The notes: generated by a model not told the origin, from the letters alone. Shown: positions 1 to 9,078, counted from the stretch's first letter. The stretch: DNA of 64,000 nucleotides from Rhodocyclaceae bacterium UBA2250 (GCA_002347285.1 DDXW01000053.1:62001-126000); one strand, 5' to 3'. Numbers and translations: made by a program.

Positions 1-89
1 AGAAGATCATGCTGCGCATCGGCACCGAGAATGCCCACGCCGTGAAGGCGAAGCTGCGCGAGATCCGCAAGCTGGTCGCGAAACCCTGA
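1..89 (+). CDS. C-terminal fragment of an unidentified protein
   Basis: An open frame enters from the left edge (first whole codon at 3) and stops at TGA 87-89. The visible tail is about 28 residues, basic and helical in character, with KAKLREIRKL near the end. This is too little to assign a family. A copy of the dispersed 23-bp repeat starts 7 bp after the stop. Confidence 0.5.
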   Translation, partial: KIMLRIGTENAHAVKAKLREIRKLVAKP

Positions 90-95
90 CCGGAG

Positions 96-118
96 AAAGT
101 CGGTTCCGGCGAGGCGGC
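96..118 (+). repeat. dispersed 23-bp repeat, copy 1 (intergenic)
   Basis: Left arm AAAGTCGG, centre TTCC, right arm GGCGAGGCGGC. It lies between the stop of the truncated first gene and the stop of btuF, which converges on it. The G at position 4 and the TTCC centre are shared with the copy at 18177. Confidence 0.9.
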
Positions 119-120
119 GG

Positions 121-999
121 CTACGGCTTGCCCAGGTGCCGGCGCGCCGTCTCCAGATGCTCGCACAGCCGCGCGGCGCCTTCGACGAGGCGCGGCGTGT
201 GGCGCTGGATCAGGTCGGGCGGAATGAAGAACAGGTTGCCGCGCTTCACCGCCGTCATGCCCGGCCACTGGCGCCAGTCGTCGACCCATTCCGGCCGCGC
301 TTCGCCCATGCCGCTGGCGACGATGGCTTCCGGGTCGGCGGCGAGCACCGCCTCGACCGTCACCTTGGGCGCGAGCAGCTTGAGGTCGGCGAAGACGTTG
401 ATGCCGCCGCACAGCTGGATGACGTCGCTGATGACCTGGCCGCCGCCGACGGTCATCAGCGGCTGCTTCCAGATCTGGTAGAAGACGCGCACGGCCGGCC
501 GCGCGCCGAACTTCTCGCGCAGCGCCTGCAGGCGATTGCGGAAACGCACCGCCGCCTCGCGCGCGATCTCTTGCGTGCCGGCCAGTTCGCCGTAGCGTTC
601 CAGGCTTTTCGCCACGTCGTCGATGCGCTCGGGCTGCGAGAGATAGACGGGGATGCCGAGCGCGCGCAGCTTCTCGATGTGCGCCGGCGCGTTGCCGCTC
701 GCCCAGCCGACCGCGAGATCGGGCTTGAGCGCGGCGATCGCCTCGAGGTCGAGCTTCGAGTAGCCGCCGACGCGCGGCAGTTGCTTCGCCGCTTCCGGAT
801 AGTCGCTGTAGTCGACCACGCCGACGAGGCGTTCGCCGGCGCCCGCGGCGAACAGCGTTTCGGTGACGTGCGGCGCGAGGCTGACGATGCGCCTGGCCGG
901 CTCCCTGAGGCGCAGCGTCGCGCCGCTGTCGTCCGTGACGACGATGTCGGCGTGCGCATGGCAGGCGAGGAAGGCGAGCAAGCAGGCAAGACGTTTCAT
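121..999 (-). CDS. btuF: periplasmic vitamin B12-binding protein (BtuF-like)
   Basis: The 292-residue product begins with a short signal peptide (MKRLACLLAFLACHAHA) followed by a mature domain of the helical-backbone metal/corrinoid binding class, with RIVSLAPHVTETLFAAG near the mature N terminus. Proteins of this family capture cobalamin or cobinamide in the periplasm for an ABC importer. The ATG at 997-999 overlaps the cobD stop (ATGA), so the gene is the third of a cbiB-cobD-btuF operon. The frame stays open upstream inside cobD, but the signal peptide fixes this start. No btuC or btuD is in the window. A siderophore-binding role is possible but less likely in this cobalamin context. Confidence 0.88.
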   Translation of the reverse strand: MKRLACLLAFLACHAHADIVVTDDSGATLRLREPARRIVSLAPHVTETLFAAGAGERLVGVVDYSDYPEAAKQLPRVGGYSKLDLEAIAALKPDLAVGWASGNAPAHIEKLRALGIPVYLSQPERIDDVAKSLERYGELAGTQEIAREAAVRFRNRLQALREKFGARPAVRVFYQIWKQPLMTVGGGQVISDVIQLCGGINVFADLKLLAPKVTVEAVLAADPEAIVASGMGEARPEWVDDWRQWPGMTAVKRGNLFFIPPDLIQRHTPRLVEGAARLCEHLETARRHLGKP

Positions 1000-1940
1000 G
1001 CGATTTCCTTGAGAGCAGTGGTCAGTCGCTGCCAGTCGTTTTCCGTGGCCGGCAAGCCGAAGCGCAAGGCCGGCGGCGCATCGAACAGCCGGACGAGGAT
1101 GCCGCGTTTGGCCAGAGCTTCGTGCAATTCCGTGGCGCGCGGCATGGCGACGGTCCGGAACAGCGCGCAGCCGGCGGGCTCGCCGAGACACGACAGCAGA
1201 TCGGCGAGACGCCGCGAGGCCGCATGCAGCCGTTCGCGCTGCATCGCCTGCCAGTCGCGGTCGGCCAGCGCCAGTCGCGCCGCCCAGCGCGCGGGGTGCG
1301 CAATGCTCCACGGCCCGAGCGCCGCCGCCAGCCGGTCGAGCAGCGCGGGCGCCCCGAGCGCACAGCCGACGCGCGCACCGGCCAGCCCGAAAAATTTGCC
1401 GAGCGAGCGCAGCACAACGATGTTGTCCGCTCCGCGCCCCGCCAGCGACTCGGCCGGCTCGGCATCGATGAAAGCCTCATCGACCACCAGCAGCCGCAGG
1501 CCGCGCGCGCGTTCGAGCAGTTCCGCGCGGGTGTAGCGGGCGCCGGTCGGGTTGTTCGGGTTGCACAGCACCGCATAGTCGGCCGCCTCTTGCCAGCCGA
1601 CGAGCGTGTGACCGGCGGCACGCCAGGCGGCCGGATGCTCGTTGTAGAGCGGCGCCGGCATGGCGACGCGTCCTGCCGGCATCAGGCGCGGCAGCCACTG
1701 GATGGCTGACTGCGAGCCGGGCAGCATCAGGAGATGTTCGGTGCCGTAGTAGTCGCGCGCAGCGGCTTCGAGGCCATCCCCATATTCCCCCTCCTCCGGC
1801 AGCCGCTGCCAGACTTCGGCGGGCACGGCTGGCAATGGATAAGGCCAGGGCGAAATGCCGGTCGACAGGTCGAGCCAGTCCGCGCGCGGAATCCCCCAGT
1901 GCGCCGCCGCCGCGCGCAGCCTGCCGCCATGTTCAAGCAC
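996..1940 (-). CDS. cobD: L-threonine-O-3-phosphate decarboxylase (CobD/CobC type)
   Basis: This is a 314-residue PLP-dependent fold-type I enzyme. It should make (R)-1-amino-2-propanol phosphate, the linker of the cobalamin nucleotide loop. The N-terminal LDLSTGISPWPYP and the lysine region RSLGKFFGLAGARVG, which holds the PLP-binding Lys, match the family, as does CNPNNPTGA. The proposed start is GTG at 1938-1940, giving VLEHGGRL, and it overlaps the end of cbiB by 8 bp. The stop overlaps the btuF start by 4 bp. CbiB, just upstream, uses the product of this enzyme, so the pair is functionally linked. Confidence 0.9.
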   Translation of the reverse strand: MLEHGGRLRAAAAHWGIPRADWLDLSTGISPWPYPLPAVPAEVWQRLPEEGEYGDGLEAAARDYYGTEHLLMLPGSQSAIQWLPRLMPAGRVAMPAPLYNEHPAAWRAAGHTLVGWQEAADYAVLCNPNNPTGARYTRAELLERARGLRLLVVDEAFIDAEPAESLAGRGADNIVVLRSLGKFFGLAGARVGCALGAPALLDRLAAALGPWSIAHPARWAARLALADRDWQAMQRERLHAASRRLADLLSCLGEPAGCALFRTVAMPRATELHEALAKRGILVRLFDAPPALRFGLPATENDWQRLTTALKEIA

Positions 1941-2847
1941 TGGCGAAGCTCCAAACGACGAAGGCGATGAGCCACAACCACTGGCCGCGCTCCACCAGCG
2001 CGACGGCGCGCGCAATGTCGGCTCCGGTCGCCGCCTCGCCGGCGCCGAGTATTGCGCGCTCCTCGGCCTGGCCGTGATAGATCGCCGGGCCGCCGAGCGT
2101 CACGCCGAGCGCGCCGGCGCCCGCCGCCATCACCGGGCCGGCGTTCGGGCTGCCCCATAGCGCCGCCTGCGTGCGCCAGCAGGCGAGCGCGTTGCGCGTC
2201 GCCCCGAGCAGCGCATAGGTCAGCGCGGTGAGTCGCGCGGGAACGAAGTTGAGGAGGTCGTCGATGCGTGCCGCCGCCCAGCCGAAATAGCGACGCCGGT
2301 CGTCCCGGTAGCCCCACATCGCATCGAGCGTGTTGGCGAGCCGGAACAGCAGCGCGCCCGCGCCGCCGAACAGGAAGAACCAGAACAGCGCGCCGAACAC
2401 CGCATCGTTGCCGTTCTCCAGCACCGATTCGACCGCCGCCGTCGCCACGCCGGTTTCGTCGAGTTGCGTCGTGTCGCGCGAGACGATCATGCCGACGCGC
2501 TCGCGCGCCGCGGCGAGATCGCCCGCCGCCAGCGGTGCGGCAACGGCGCGCGCATGCTCGCCGAGGCTCCTGCCGCCGAGGGCGAACCACAGCAGCAGCG
2601 CGTCGGGCACCGGATGGGCAAGCCAAACGGCCAGCGCGACGAACGGAACGACGAGCAGCGCCCACGCCGCGAGGCCGCGCAGCCGGTTGCCGACAGGATG
2701 CCCCGGCGCGCCGCGGCGCATGGCGCGCTCCATCGTCTCGGCCAGCCGGCCGAAGCCGACCAGCGGATGCCAGCGGCGCGGCTCGCCGAGCAGCCGGTCG
2801 AGCAGTACGCCCGCAAGCGCAACCAAAGCAGTGGGAAAATAGAACAT
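1933..2847 (-). CDS. cbiB: adenosylcobinamide-phosphate synthase CbiB
   Basis: The 304-residue integral membrane protein attaches aminopropanol (phosphate) to adenosylcobyrate. DRLLGEPRRWHPLVGFGRL near the N terminus, SRDTTQLDE and ENGNDAVFGALFWF are typical of the family, and several hydrophobic segments are visible. A dispersed repeat forms residues about 265-272 (ILGAGEAA) near the C terminus. The ATG at 2845-2847 lies directly against the cobQ ATG on the other strand (CATATG), so no intergenic promoter space exists if both starts are right. It heads the cbiB-cobD-btuF operon. Confidence 0.92.
   Translation of the reverse strand: MFYFPTALVALAGVLLDRLLGEPRRWHPLVGFGRLAETMERAMRRGAPGHPVGNRLRGLAAWALLVVPFVALAVWLAHPVPDALLLWFALGGRSLGEHARAVAAPLAAGDLAAARERVGMIVSRDTTQLDETGVATAAVESVLENGNDAVFGALFWFFLFGGAGALLFRLANTLDAMWGYRDDRRRYFGWAAARIDDLLNFVPARLTALTYALLGATRNALACWRTQAALWGSPNAGPVMAAGAGALGVTLGGPAIYHGQAEERAILGAGEAATGADIARAVALVERGQWLWLIAFVVWSFASA
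2030..2053 (-). repeat. dispersed 23-bp repeat, copy 2 (in cbiB)
   Basis: On the minus strand it reads left arm ATACTCGG, centre CGCC, right arm GGCGAGGCGGC, with one change (A to T) in the left arm. It is read in the cbiB frame as ILGAGEAA. Confidence 0.85.
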
Positions 2848-4320
2848 ATGAAGGCATTGATGATACAAGGCTGCACCTCCGACGCCGGCAAGAGCACGCT
2901 GGTCGCGGCGCTGTGCCGCATCCTGCGCCGGCGCGGGGTGAAGGTCGCGCCGTTCAAGCCGCAGAACATGGCGCTCAATTCGGCCGTCACCGTCGATGGC
3001 GGCGAGATCGGCCGCGCCCAGGCGCTGCAGGCCCAGGCCGCCGGACTCGCGCCGCGCATCGACTTCAACCCGGTGCTGCTGAAGCCGAACACCGACCGCC
3101 GCGCGCAGGTGATCATCCACGGCAAGGCGGTCGCCGATCTGGATGCGCGCGCCTATCACGACTACAAGCGCGTCGCGATGGAGGCGGTGCTGGCATCGTG
3201 GCGACGTCTCACGCAGGAGTTCGACTGCGTGATCGTCGAAGGCGCCGGCAGCCCGGCGGAAGTCAATCTGCGCGACCGCGACATCGCCAACATGGGCTTC
3301 GCCGAGGCGGTCGACATCCCGGTGATCCTCGTCGGCGACATCGACCGCGGCGGCGTGCTCGCGCACTTCGTCGGCACGCTCGACTGCCTGTCGGCGAGCG
3401 AACGGGCGCGGGTCGAAGGCTTCGTCGTCAATCGCTTCCGCGGCGACATCAGGCTGCTCGAACCCGGCCTCGACTGGCTGCAACTGCGCACGGGCAAACC
3501 GGTGCTCGGCGTGCTGACTTACCTGCACGGCCTGTTCCTCGACGCCGAGGACGCGCTCGCGCACCACTCGGAGCGCGGCGGCGAAACGAAGCTGCGCGTG
3601 GCCGCGCCGGTGTTCCCGCGCATCTCGAACGCCAACGACCTCGACCCGCTGCGCCTGCATCCCGAGATCGACTTCCGCTGGGTCGGGCCGGGGCAGCGCT
3701 TGCCGCCCTGCGACCTGATCGTGCTGCCCGGCTCGAAGTCGGTGCAGGCCGATCTCGCCTGGCTCAGGGCGCAGGGCCACGAGGACGCGATCCGTCGCCA
3801 CCTGCGCTACGGCGGCAAAGTCATCGGCCTGTGCGGCGGCTACCAGATGCTCGGCCGCGCGCTGCACGATCCGGCGGGCATCGAGGGCCAGCCGGGCAGC
3901 ACGGCGGGCCTCGGCCTGCTCGACTGCGAGACGACGCTCGAAGCGGAGAAGCAATTGCGCAACGTGCGCGGCGATCTGAAACTCGGCGCCGGCGAGGCGG
4001 CGACCGTGCCGATGGCGGGCTACGAAATCCACATGGGCGTGACGACCGGCCCGGCACTCGACCGGCCGGCCGTCGTGCTCGACGACGGCAGCACGGACGG
4101 TACGCTGTCGGACGACGGCCAGGTGCTCGGCACCTACTGCCACGGCCTGTTCGACCATCCGCCGGCGCTTGCCGCGCTGCTCGGCTGGGCCGGGGCCGGG
4201 AACGTCGCGCCGGTCGACCTCGCCGCGCGCCGCGAGGCGGACATCGACCGGCTGGCCGACGCGGTCGAGGCGGCGTTCGACGCGGCGCTGCTGCGCCGCT
4301 GGCTGCCGGTTCCGGCGTGA
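2848..4320 (+). CDS. cobQ: cobyric acid synthase CobQ
   Basis: The 490-residue glutamine amidotransferase amidates the corrin ring side chains b, d, e and g. The N-terminal ATP-dependent half begins MIQGCTSDAGKSTLVAALCR with a P-loop-like motif, followed by FKPQNMALNSAV and VEGAGSPAEVNL. The C-terminal glutaminase half has the nucleophile elbow GLCGGYQMLG and the His/Glu region GTYCHGLFDHP. A dispersed repeat encodes KLGAGEAA at about residues 378-385 in the glutaminase half. The start abuts the divergent cbiB start. The stop overlaps the GTG of the downstream pabBC gene. Confidence 0.95.
   Translation: MKALMIQGCTSDAGKSTLVAALCRILRRRGVKVAPFKPQNMALNSAVTVDGGEIGRAQALQAQAAGLAPRIDFNPVLLKPNTDRRAQVIIHGKAVADLDARAYHDYKRVAMEAVLASWRRLTQEFDCVIVEGAGSPAEVNLRDRDIANMGFAEAVDIPVILVGDIDRGGVLAHFVGTLDCLSASERARVEGFVVNRFRGDIRLLEPGLDWLQLRTGKPVLGVLTYLHGLFLDAEDALAHHSERGGETKLRVAAPVFPRISNANDLDPLRLHPEIDFRWVGPGQRLPPCDLIVLPGSKSVQADLAWLRAQGHEDAIRRHLRYGGKVIGLCGGYQMLGRALHDPAGIEGQPGSTAGLGLLDCETTLEAEKQLRNVRGDLKLGAGEAATVPMAGYEIHMGVTTGPALDRPAVVLDDGSTDGTLSDDGQVLGTYCHGLFDHPPALAALLGWAGAGNVAPVDLAARREADIDRLADAVEAAFDAALLRRWLPVPA
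3979..4001 (+). repeat. dispersed 23-bp repeat, copy 3 (in cobQ)
   Basis: Left arm AAACTCGG, centre CGCC, right arm GGCGAGGCGGC. It is translated in frame as KLGAGEAA within the CobQ glutaminase half. Confidence 0.9.
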
Positions 4321-6062
4321 AGGCGCGCATCGACTTCCCGCAGGCCGACGCCGACGGAAAGTCGCGGCTCGCGCTGGCCTTCGATGCGCCCGTCGCGACG
4401 CTGACCGCGCATACGCTCGCCGAGGTGCCGGCCGTGCTCGATGCCGCGATGGCGGAGGCACGCGCCGGGCGCTGGGTCGTCGGCTGGGTCGCCTACGAGG
4501 CCGCGCCGGCCTTCGATGCGGCACTGCGGGTGCGCCCGGCCAGCGGGCTCCTGCCCCTGGCCGCCTTCGCGATCCATGCCGCGCCCGGCACGGGCGCGAC
4601 GACGGACGACACGGAGTTCGCCTGCGGCCGCTGGTGCGCGACGACGTCCGAGGCGCATGACCGCGCCGCCATCGACGCACTGCGGCGGCGCATCGCCGAC
4701 GGCGACTTCTACCAGGTCAACCTGACGACGCGCCTCGTCGCCGACTTCGCCGGCAGCGGCTCTGCGCTGTTCGAATCCCTGCGCGCGACGCAGCCCGCCG
4801 GCTACTGCATCCACCTGCGGGACGCCGCCTGGGAAATCCTCTCCGTCTCTCCCGAGCTGTTCTTCGACTGGCGGCCGGACGGCACGCTGACCACGCGGCC
4901 GATGAAGGGCACGGCGCCGCGCCGCGCCGACCCGGCGGCCGACGCCGCCGCCGCGCGCGCGCTGCAGTCCTCGGAAAAGGAGCGCGCCGAGAACCTGATG
5001 ATCGTCGACCTGTTGCGCAACGATCTCGCGCGCGTCGCCGTCACCGGCACGGTGCGCGTGCCGCGCCTGTTCGAGACCGATGCGCTGCCGACCGCCTGGC
5101 AGATGAGCTCGACGGTGGAATGCGCGACGCGGCCGGGCACCGGGCTGGCGGAGGTGTTCCGCGCGCTGTTCCCCTGCGGCTCGGTCACCGGCGCGCCCAA
5201 GGTCGCGGCGATGGCCGCCATCGCGGCGCTGGAGGAAACGCCGCGCGGCGCCTATTGCGGCGCCATCGGCCTGATCCGGCCCGGCGGCCACGCGACCTTC
5301 AACGTCGGCATCCGCACCGTGGTGCTCGACCGCGCCGCCGGCCGCGCCGAGTGCAGCGTCGGCAGCGGCATCGTCTCCGATTCCGTGCCGGCCGACGAAT
5401 ACGCCGAATGGCTGGTCAAGCGCCGCTTCCTGCTGCGCGCCAGCGCCGGCTTCGAGCTGCTGGAAACCCTCGCGCTGGCGGACGGCCGCTACGTCCTGCC
5501 GGAACGACACCTGGACCGGCTCGCGGCGAGCGCGGAGCACTTCGGCTTCGCCCATGAGCGCGCGCGCGTGGCGGACGCCCTCGCGCGCGTCGCCGCCGAC
5601 CATCCGGCCGGCGACTGGCGCGTGCGCCTGCGCTGCGACCGGCAGGGCCGCGCACGGGCCGAATGCTTCGCGCTGGAGGCGGCGCCGCCGGAAGTCCCGG
5701 TCGCCCTCGCCGCCGCGCCGATCGAAGGCGAGGCGGAATTCCTGCGCCACAAGACCACGGAACGCAGCGCCTACGCGGCCTTCGAGCCGCCGCCCGGCAT
5801 CTTCGACACCCTGCTGTGGAACGCGCGCGGCGAACTCACCGAATTCACGCGCGGCAACGTGGTGGCCGAAATCGACGGCGCGCTCGTGACGCCGCCCGTC
5901 AGCTGCGGCCTGCTGCCCGGCGTGCTGCGCGCCGAACTGCTGGCGCGCGGCGAGATCGCGGAGCGGACGATCCGGCTGGACGAGTTGCCGCGCGCCACCG
6001 GGCTGTGGTTCATCAACAGCGTGCGCGGCCGGGTGCGGGCGCGACTGCTCAAGCCAGCGTGA
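4317..6062 (+). CDS. pabB: aminodeoxychorismate synthase I / aminodeoxychorismate lyase fusion (PabB-PabC)
   Basis: The 581-residue fusion serves 4-aminobenzoate (folate) synthesis. Residues about 90-370 are the chorismate-binding domain, with PMKGTAPR at about 196 (the Lys typical of PabB), EKERAENLMIVDLLRND and the signature GSVTGAPKVAAM near 290. From about residue 379 a class IV aminotransferase-like lyase domain follows (FELLETLALADG, LTEFTRGNVV, GLLPGVLRAELL). The proposed start is GTG at 4317, overlapping the cobQ stop (GTGA), so the gene is probably co-translated with cobQ. The 3' end overlaps the convergent nuclease gene by 14 bp. The glutaminase subunit PabA is not in the window. 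Confidence 0.9.
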   Translation: MKARIDFPQADADGKSRLALAFDAPVATLTAHTLAEVPAVLDAAMAEARAGRWVVGWVAYEAAPAFDAALRVRPASGLLPLAAFAIHAAPGTGATTDDTEFACGRWCATTSEAHDRAAIDALRRRIADGDFYQVNLTTRLVADFAGSGSALFESLRATQPAGYCIHLRDAAWEILSVSPELFFDWRPDGTLTTRPMKGTAPRRADPAADAAAARALQSSEKERAENLMIVDLLRNDLARVAVTGTVRVPRLFETDALPTAWQMSSTVECATRPGTGLAEVFRALFPCGSVTGAPKVAAMAAIAALEETPRGAYCGAIGLIRPGGHATFNVGIRTVVLDRAAGRAECSVGSGIVSDSVPADEYAEWLVKRRFLLRASAGFELLETLALADGRYVLPERHLDRLAASAEHFGFAHERARVADALARVAADHPAGDWRVRLRCDRQGRARAECFALEAAPPEVPVALAAAPIEGEAEFLRHKTTERSAYAAFEPPPGIFDTLLWNARGELTEFTRGNVVAEIDGALVTPPVSCGLLPGVLRAELLARGEIAERTIRLDELPRATGLWFINSVRGRVRARLLKPA

Positions 6063-7455
6063 CGCTCCGGCCCGGCTCGGGCGCCTCGGCGTGCCAGCCG
6101 AGGCTTTCCTGGATCGTCGCGGCGAAGCCCGTCGCCGTTTCCGCCTCGCCGTGCACGACGAAGGTCTTGCGCGGCGGCGCGCGGAAGTGGCGCAGCCAGC
6201 CGAGCAGCGCGTCGCGGTCGGCGTGCGCCGAGAGGCCACCGAGCGTGTAGAGGTCGGCGCGCACCGCGACTTCCTCGCCGAAGATGCGCACGCGCTTGGC
6301 GCCGTCGACGAGGCGGCGGCCGAGCGTGCCGGCAGCCTGGAAGCCGGTGATGAGGATGGTGGATTCGCGCCGCGGCAGGTTCGCGCGCAGGTGGTACTTG
6401 ACGCGGCCCGCATCGCACATGCCGCTCGCCGAGACGATCACCGCGCCGCGCTCGATGCGGTCGAGTGCCATCGACTCCTCGACGTCCTCGACGAAGTCGA
6501 TCTTGCGGAAATGCTCCGCGCCGCCGTGCCGGCCGAGCACCGCATGCGCCTCCTCGTCGAGCAGCGCCATGTGGCGCGCGGTGATCTCGGTGGCCGAGGT
6601 CGCCATCGGCGAATCGACATAGACGGACAACTTCGGCAGGCGCCCGCGCCGCGTCAGGTCGGCGAACAGGAACAGCATGTCCTGGGTGCGCCCGACCGCG
6701 AAGGCCGGCACGACCAGGTTGCCGCCCTTCCGCTCGATGGTGTCGAGCACCGCATGCACCAGTTCGTCCTCGGTCTCGGCCATGCTCTTGTGCAGGCGGT
6801 TGCCGTAGGTCGATTCCACCACCAGCCAGTCGGCGTGCTCGACCGGCGTCGGGTCGCGCACCAGCGGCCGCGCCGGCTGGCCGAGATCGCCGGAGAAGAC
6901 GATCTTGCGGCGGTGGCCGCCGCTGCCTGCCCACAGCTCGACGATCGCCGAGCCGAGGATGTGCCCGGCGTCGCGGAAGATGCAGCGCAGCGCGGGATGC
7001 GGCGCGATCTCGGCATCGTAGTCCACCGCCTGCAGGCGCCGCAGGCAGTGGCGCGCCTGCTCGACCGTGTACAGCGGCGCGACGTCGCTGCGCTGCGGCC
7101 GGCCGGTGCGGAAGCGCCGCTTGTTCTCGTACTCCGCCTCCTTCTCCTGGATGTGGGCGGCGTCCGGCAGCATCACCGCGAGCAGGTCGCAGGTCGCGCG
7201 CGTCGCGTAGATCGGCCCCTTGAAGCCGAGCGTGACGAGGCGCGGCAGCAGGCCGGAGTGGTCGATGTGGGCGTGCGTGAGCAGCACGAAGTCGATGCCG
7301 CGCGGATCGAAGGAGAAGGCGTGGCGGTTCTTGTCGCGCGCCTCGCGCCCGCCCTGGAACAGGCCGCAATCGACGAGGAAGCGCACGCCGTCGGCTTCTG
7401 CCAGGTAGCAGGAACCGGTGACCTCGCGCGCGGCGCCGAGGAAGGTGAGTTTCAT
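6049..7455 (-). CDS. beta-CASP metallo-beta-lactamase fold RNA nuclease
   Basis: The 468-residue protein has the MBL motif LLTHAHIDHSG near residue 60, further metal ligands in RDAGHILGSA, and the beta-CASP signatures VPAFAVGRTQDML and the C-terminal RGLSAHAD-type LGGLSAHADRD. This is the architecture of YSH1/KseA-type nucleases and of bacterial RNA-processing MBL proteins, so an RNA endo- or exonuclease is likely; the substrate is unknown. The ATG at 7453-7455 overlaps the cobU stop (ATGA), so the two are co-transcribed. No functional link to cobalamin is evident. Confidence 0.85.
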   Translation of the reverse strand: MKLTFLGAAREVTGSCYLAEADGVRFLVDCGLFQGGREARDKNRHAFSFDPRGIDFVLLTHAHIDHSGLLPRLVTLGFKGPIYATRATCDLLAVMLPDAAHIQEKEAEYENKRRFRTGRPQRSDVAPLYTVEQARHCLRRLQAVDYDAEIAPHPALRCIFRDAGHILGSAIVELWAGSGGHRRKIVFSGDLGQPARPLVRDPTPVEHADWLVVESTYGNRLHKSMAETEDELVHAVLDTIERKGGNLVVPAFAVGRTQDMLFLFADLTRRGRLPKLSVYVDSPMATSATEITARHMALLDEEAHAVLGRHGGAEHFRKIDFVEDVEESMALDRIERGAVIVSASGMCDAGRVKYHLRANLPRRESTILITGFQAAGTLGRRLVDGAKRVRIFGEEVAVRADLYTLGGLSAHADRDALLGWLRHFRAPPRKTFVVHGEAETATGFAATIQESLGWHAEAPEPGRSVTLA

Positions 7456-7964
7456 GACGAGGCTCCTTGTTTGAGGACCAGCGGCAGGCCGGCGGCGACC
7501 AGCGTGACGCGGTCCGCCAGCGCCGCGACGCGCTGGTTGAGCCGGCCCTGCTCGTCGCGGAAGCGGCGCGCCAGCGCGTTCTCCGGCACGATGCTCCAGC
7601 CGACCTCGTTGCTGACGAGCAGGAGGCGGCCGGGCAGCGCCGGCAGCGTCTCCAGCAATTTTTCGATTTCGCCGTCGCGGCCGGCGAGCAGCACGTTGGA
7701 AAGCCAGAGCGTCAGGCAGTCGACGAGCACGCAGCGCTCCGGCGCCGTCGCGCGCGCGAGCGCGCCGGCGAGCGCGACGGGCTCCTCGACGCTGTGCCAG
7801 CCGGCCGGACGCCGGGCGCGGTGGTGGGCGATGCGCTGCGCCATTTCCTCGTCCAGCGCCTGGGCCGTGGCGAGATAGGTCACCCGCAGACCGGAATCGA
7901 GCGCCTGCCGCTCGGCGTGGGCGCTCTTGCCCGAGCGGGCGCCGCCGATGATGAGTTCGATCAT
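7452..7964 (-). CDS. cobU: adenosylcobinamide kinase / guanylyltransferase
   Basis: The 170-residue bifunctional enzyme phosphorylates adenosylcobinamide and transfers GMP to it to form AdoCbi-GDP. The P-loop IIGGARSGKS is at the N terminus, the His region is RIAHHRARRP, and LVSNEVGWSIVPEN is characteristic of the family. It heads a two-gene minus-strand unit with the beta-CASP nuclease and is divergent from cobT across a 40-bp gap. Confidence 0.95.
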   Translation of the reverse strand: MIELIIGGARSGKSAHAERQALDSGLRVTYLATAQALDEEMAQRIAHHRARRPAGWHSVEEPVALAGALARATAPERCVLVDCLTLWLSNVLLAGRDGEIEKLLETLPALPGRLLLVSNEVGWSIVPENALARRFRDEQGRLNQRVAALADRVTLVAAGLPLVLKQGASS

Positions 7965-8004
7965 GGCGCAAGGTTATCATGCGGGCTTTTCCGGTCAAAC
8001 CGCC

Positions 8005-9063
8005 ATGGAGTTTCACGTCCCGCCCGCCGACCGCGGCCTCGATGCCGAGTTGCGCCGCAAGATCGACCAGAAAACCAAGCCGCCCGGCAGCCTCGGCCGC
8101 CTCGAGGAACTCGCGCTGCAGATCGGCCGCGTGCGCGGCGCGCTGACGCCCAGCCTGAACCGGCCGCACCTCGTCGTCTTCGCCGGCGACCACGGCGCGG
8201 CGCAGCACGGCATCTCCGCCTATCCGCAGGAAGTGACCTGGCAGATGGTCGAGAACTTCCTCGCCGGCGGCGCGGCGATCAACGTCTTCGCGCGCGCCAA
8301 CGGCCTCGCGCTGACCGTCGTCGATGCCGGCGTCGCCCACGACTTCGGGAAACGCGAAGGTCTCATTGACGCCAAGATTGCGCCTGGCACGGCGAGCTAT
8401 CTCGACGGCGCGGCGATGACGGCGGAACAGTGCGCGATGGCCATGGAGCGCGGCGCGGCGATCGTCGCCGGGCTGGCGGCGCAGGGCTGCGAGGTCGTCG
8501 GCTGCGGCGAGATGGGCATCGGCAACACGGCGGCGGCAGCGCTGATCACGCACTGCCTGGGCGGCGCGCCGCTGGCCGCCTGCGTCGGGCGCGGCACCGG
8601 CCTCGACGACGCCGGGCTGGCGCGCAAGACCGCGCTGCTGCAGCAGGCGCTCGATGCCTGGCCGGAACGGAATAACGAGCCGCTGGCCGTGCTCGCGCGC
8701 TTCGGCGGCTTCGAGATCGCGATGATGGCGGGCGCCATGCTGGCGGCGGCGCGGAACCGCATGCTGGTGCTCGTCGACGGCTTCATCTGCGGCGCGGCGG
8801 CGCTGGTCGCCGCCCGGCACGCGCCGGCCTTCCTCGACTACGCGGTGTTCTGCCACGCCTCGGCCGAGGCCGGCCACCGCGTGCAGCTCGACGCGCTCGC
8901 CGCGCGGCCGCTGGTCACGCTCGACCTGCGGCTCGGCGAAGGCACCGGCGCCGCGCTGGCCTGGCCGCTGGTGCGCGCCGCCTGCGCCTTCCTCAACGAG
9001 ATGGCGAGCTTCGAATCGGCCGGCGTCAGCACGCAGGCCGGCGCGCCTACAATGCGACGATAA
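8005..9063 (+). CDS. cobT: nicotinate-nucleotide:dimethylbenzimidazole phosphoribosyltransferase CobT
   Basis: The 352-residue enzyme activates the lower ligand base as alpha-ribazole phosphate. Recognisable segments are KTKPPGSLGRLE, FAGDHGAAQHGISAYP, CGEMGIGNTAAA and the C-terminal LRLGEGTGAALA, which carries the catalytic Glu. The start chosen is ATG 8005 (MEFHVPPADRGLD). The frame continues upstream to 7927, but that extension would run into cobU on the other strand and lacks family features. The response regulator gene follows after 15 bp. Confidence 0.95.
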   Translation: MEFHVPPADRGLDAELRRKIDQKTKPPGSLGRLEELALQIGRVRGALTPSLNRPHLVVFAGDHGAAQHGISAYPQEVTWQMVENFLAGGAAINVFARANGLALTVVDAGVAHDFGKREGLIDAKIAPGTASYLDGAAMTAEQCAMAMERGAAIVAGLAAQGCEVVGCGEMGIGNTAAAALITHCLGGAPLAACVGRGTGLDDAGLARKTALLQQALDAWPERNNEPLAVLARFGGFEIAMMAGAMLAAARNRMLVLVDGFICGAAALVAARHAPAFLDYAVFCHASAEAGHRVQLDALAARPLVTLDLRLGEGTGAALAWPLVRAACAFLNEMASFESAGVSTQAGAPTMRR

Positions 9064-9078
9064 CAACGGGGAGGATTC

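Noticed and set aside
121..1311. A longer btuF frame with about 100 extra N-terminal residues
   Set aside because: The extension lies inside cobD, is Arg/Ala-rich, and would bury the signal peptide that starts at ATG 997-999.
7927..8004. An upstream start for cobT at 7927
   Set aside because: It would overlap cobU and add 26 residues with no family support. ATG 8005 gives the normal CobT N terminus.
7965..8004. A possible cobalamin riboswitch in the cobU-cobT gap
   Set aside because: Only 40 bp are available, too short for the element, and no B12-box-like sequence is seen.
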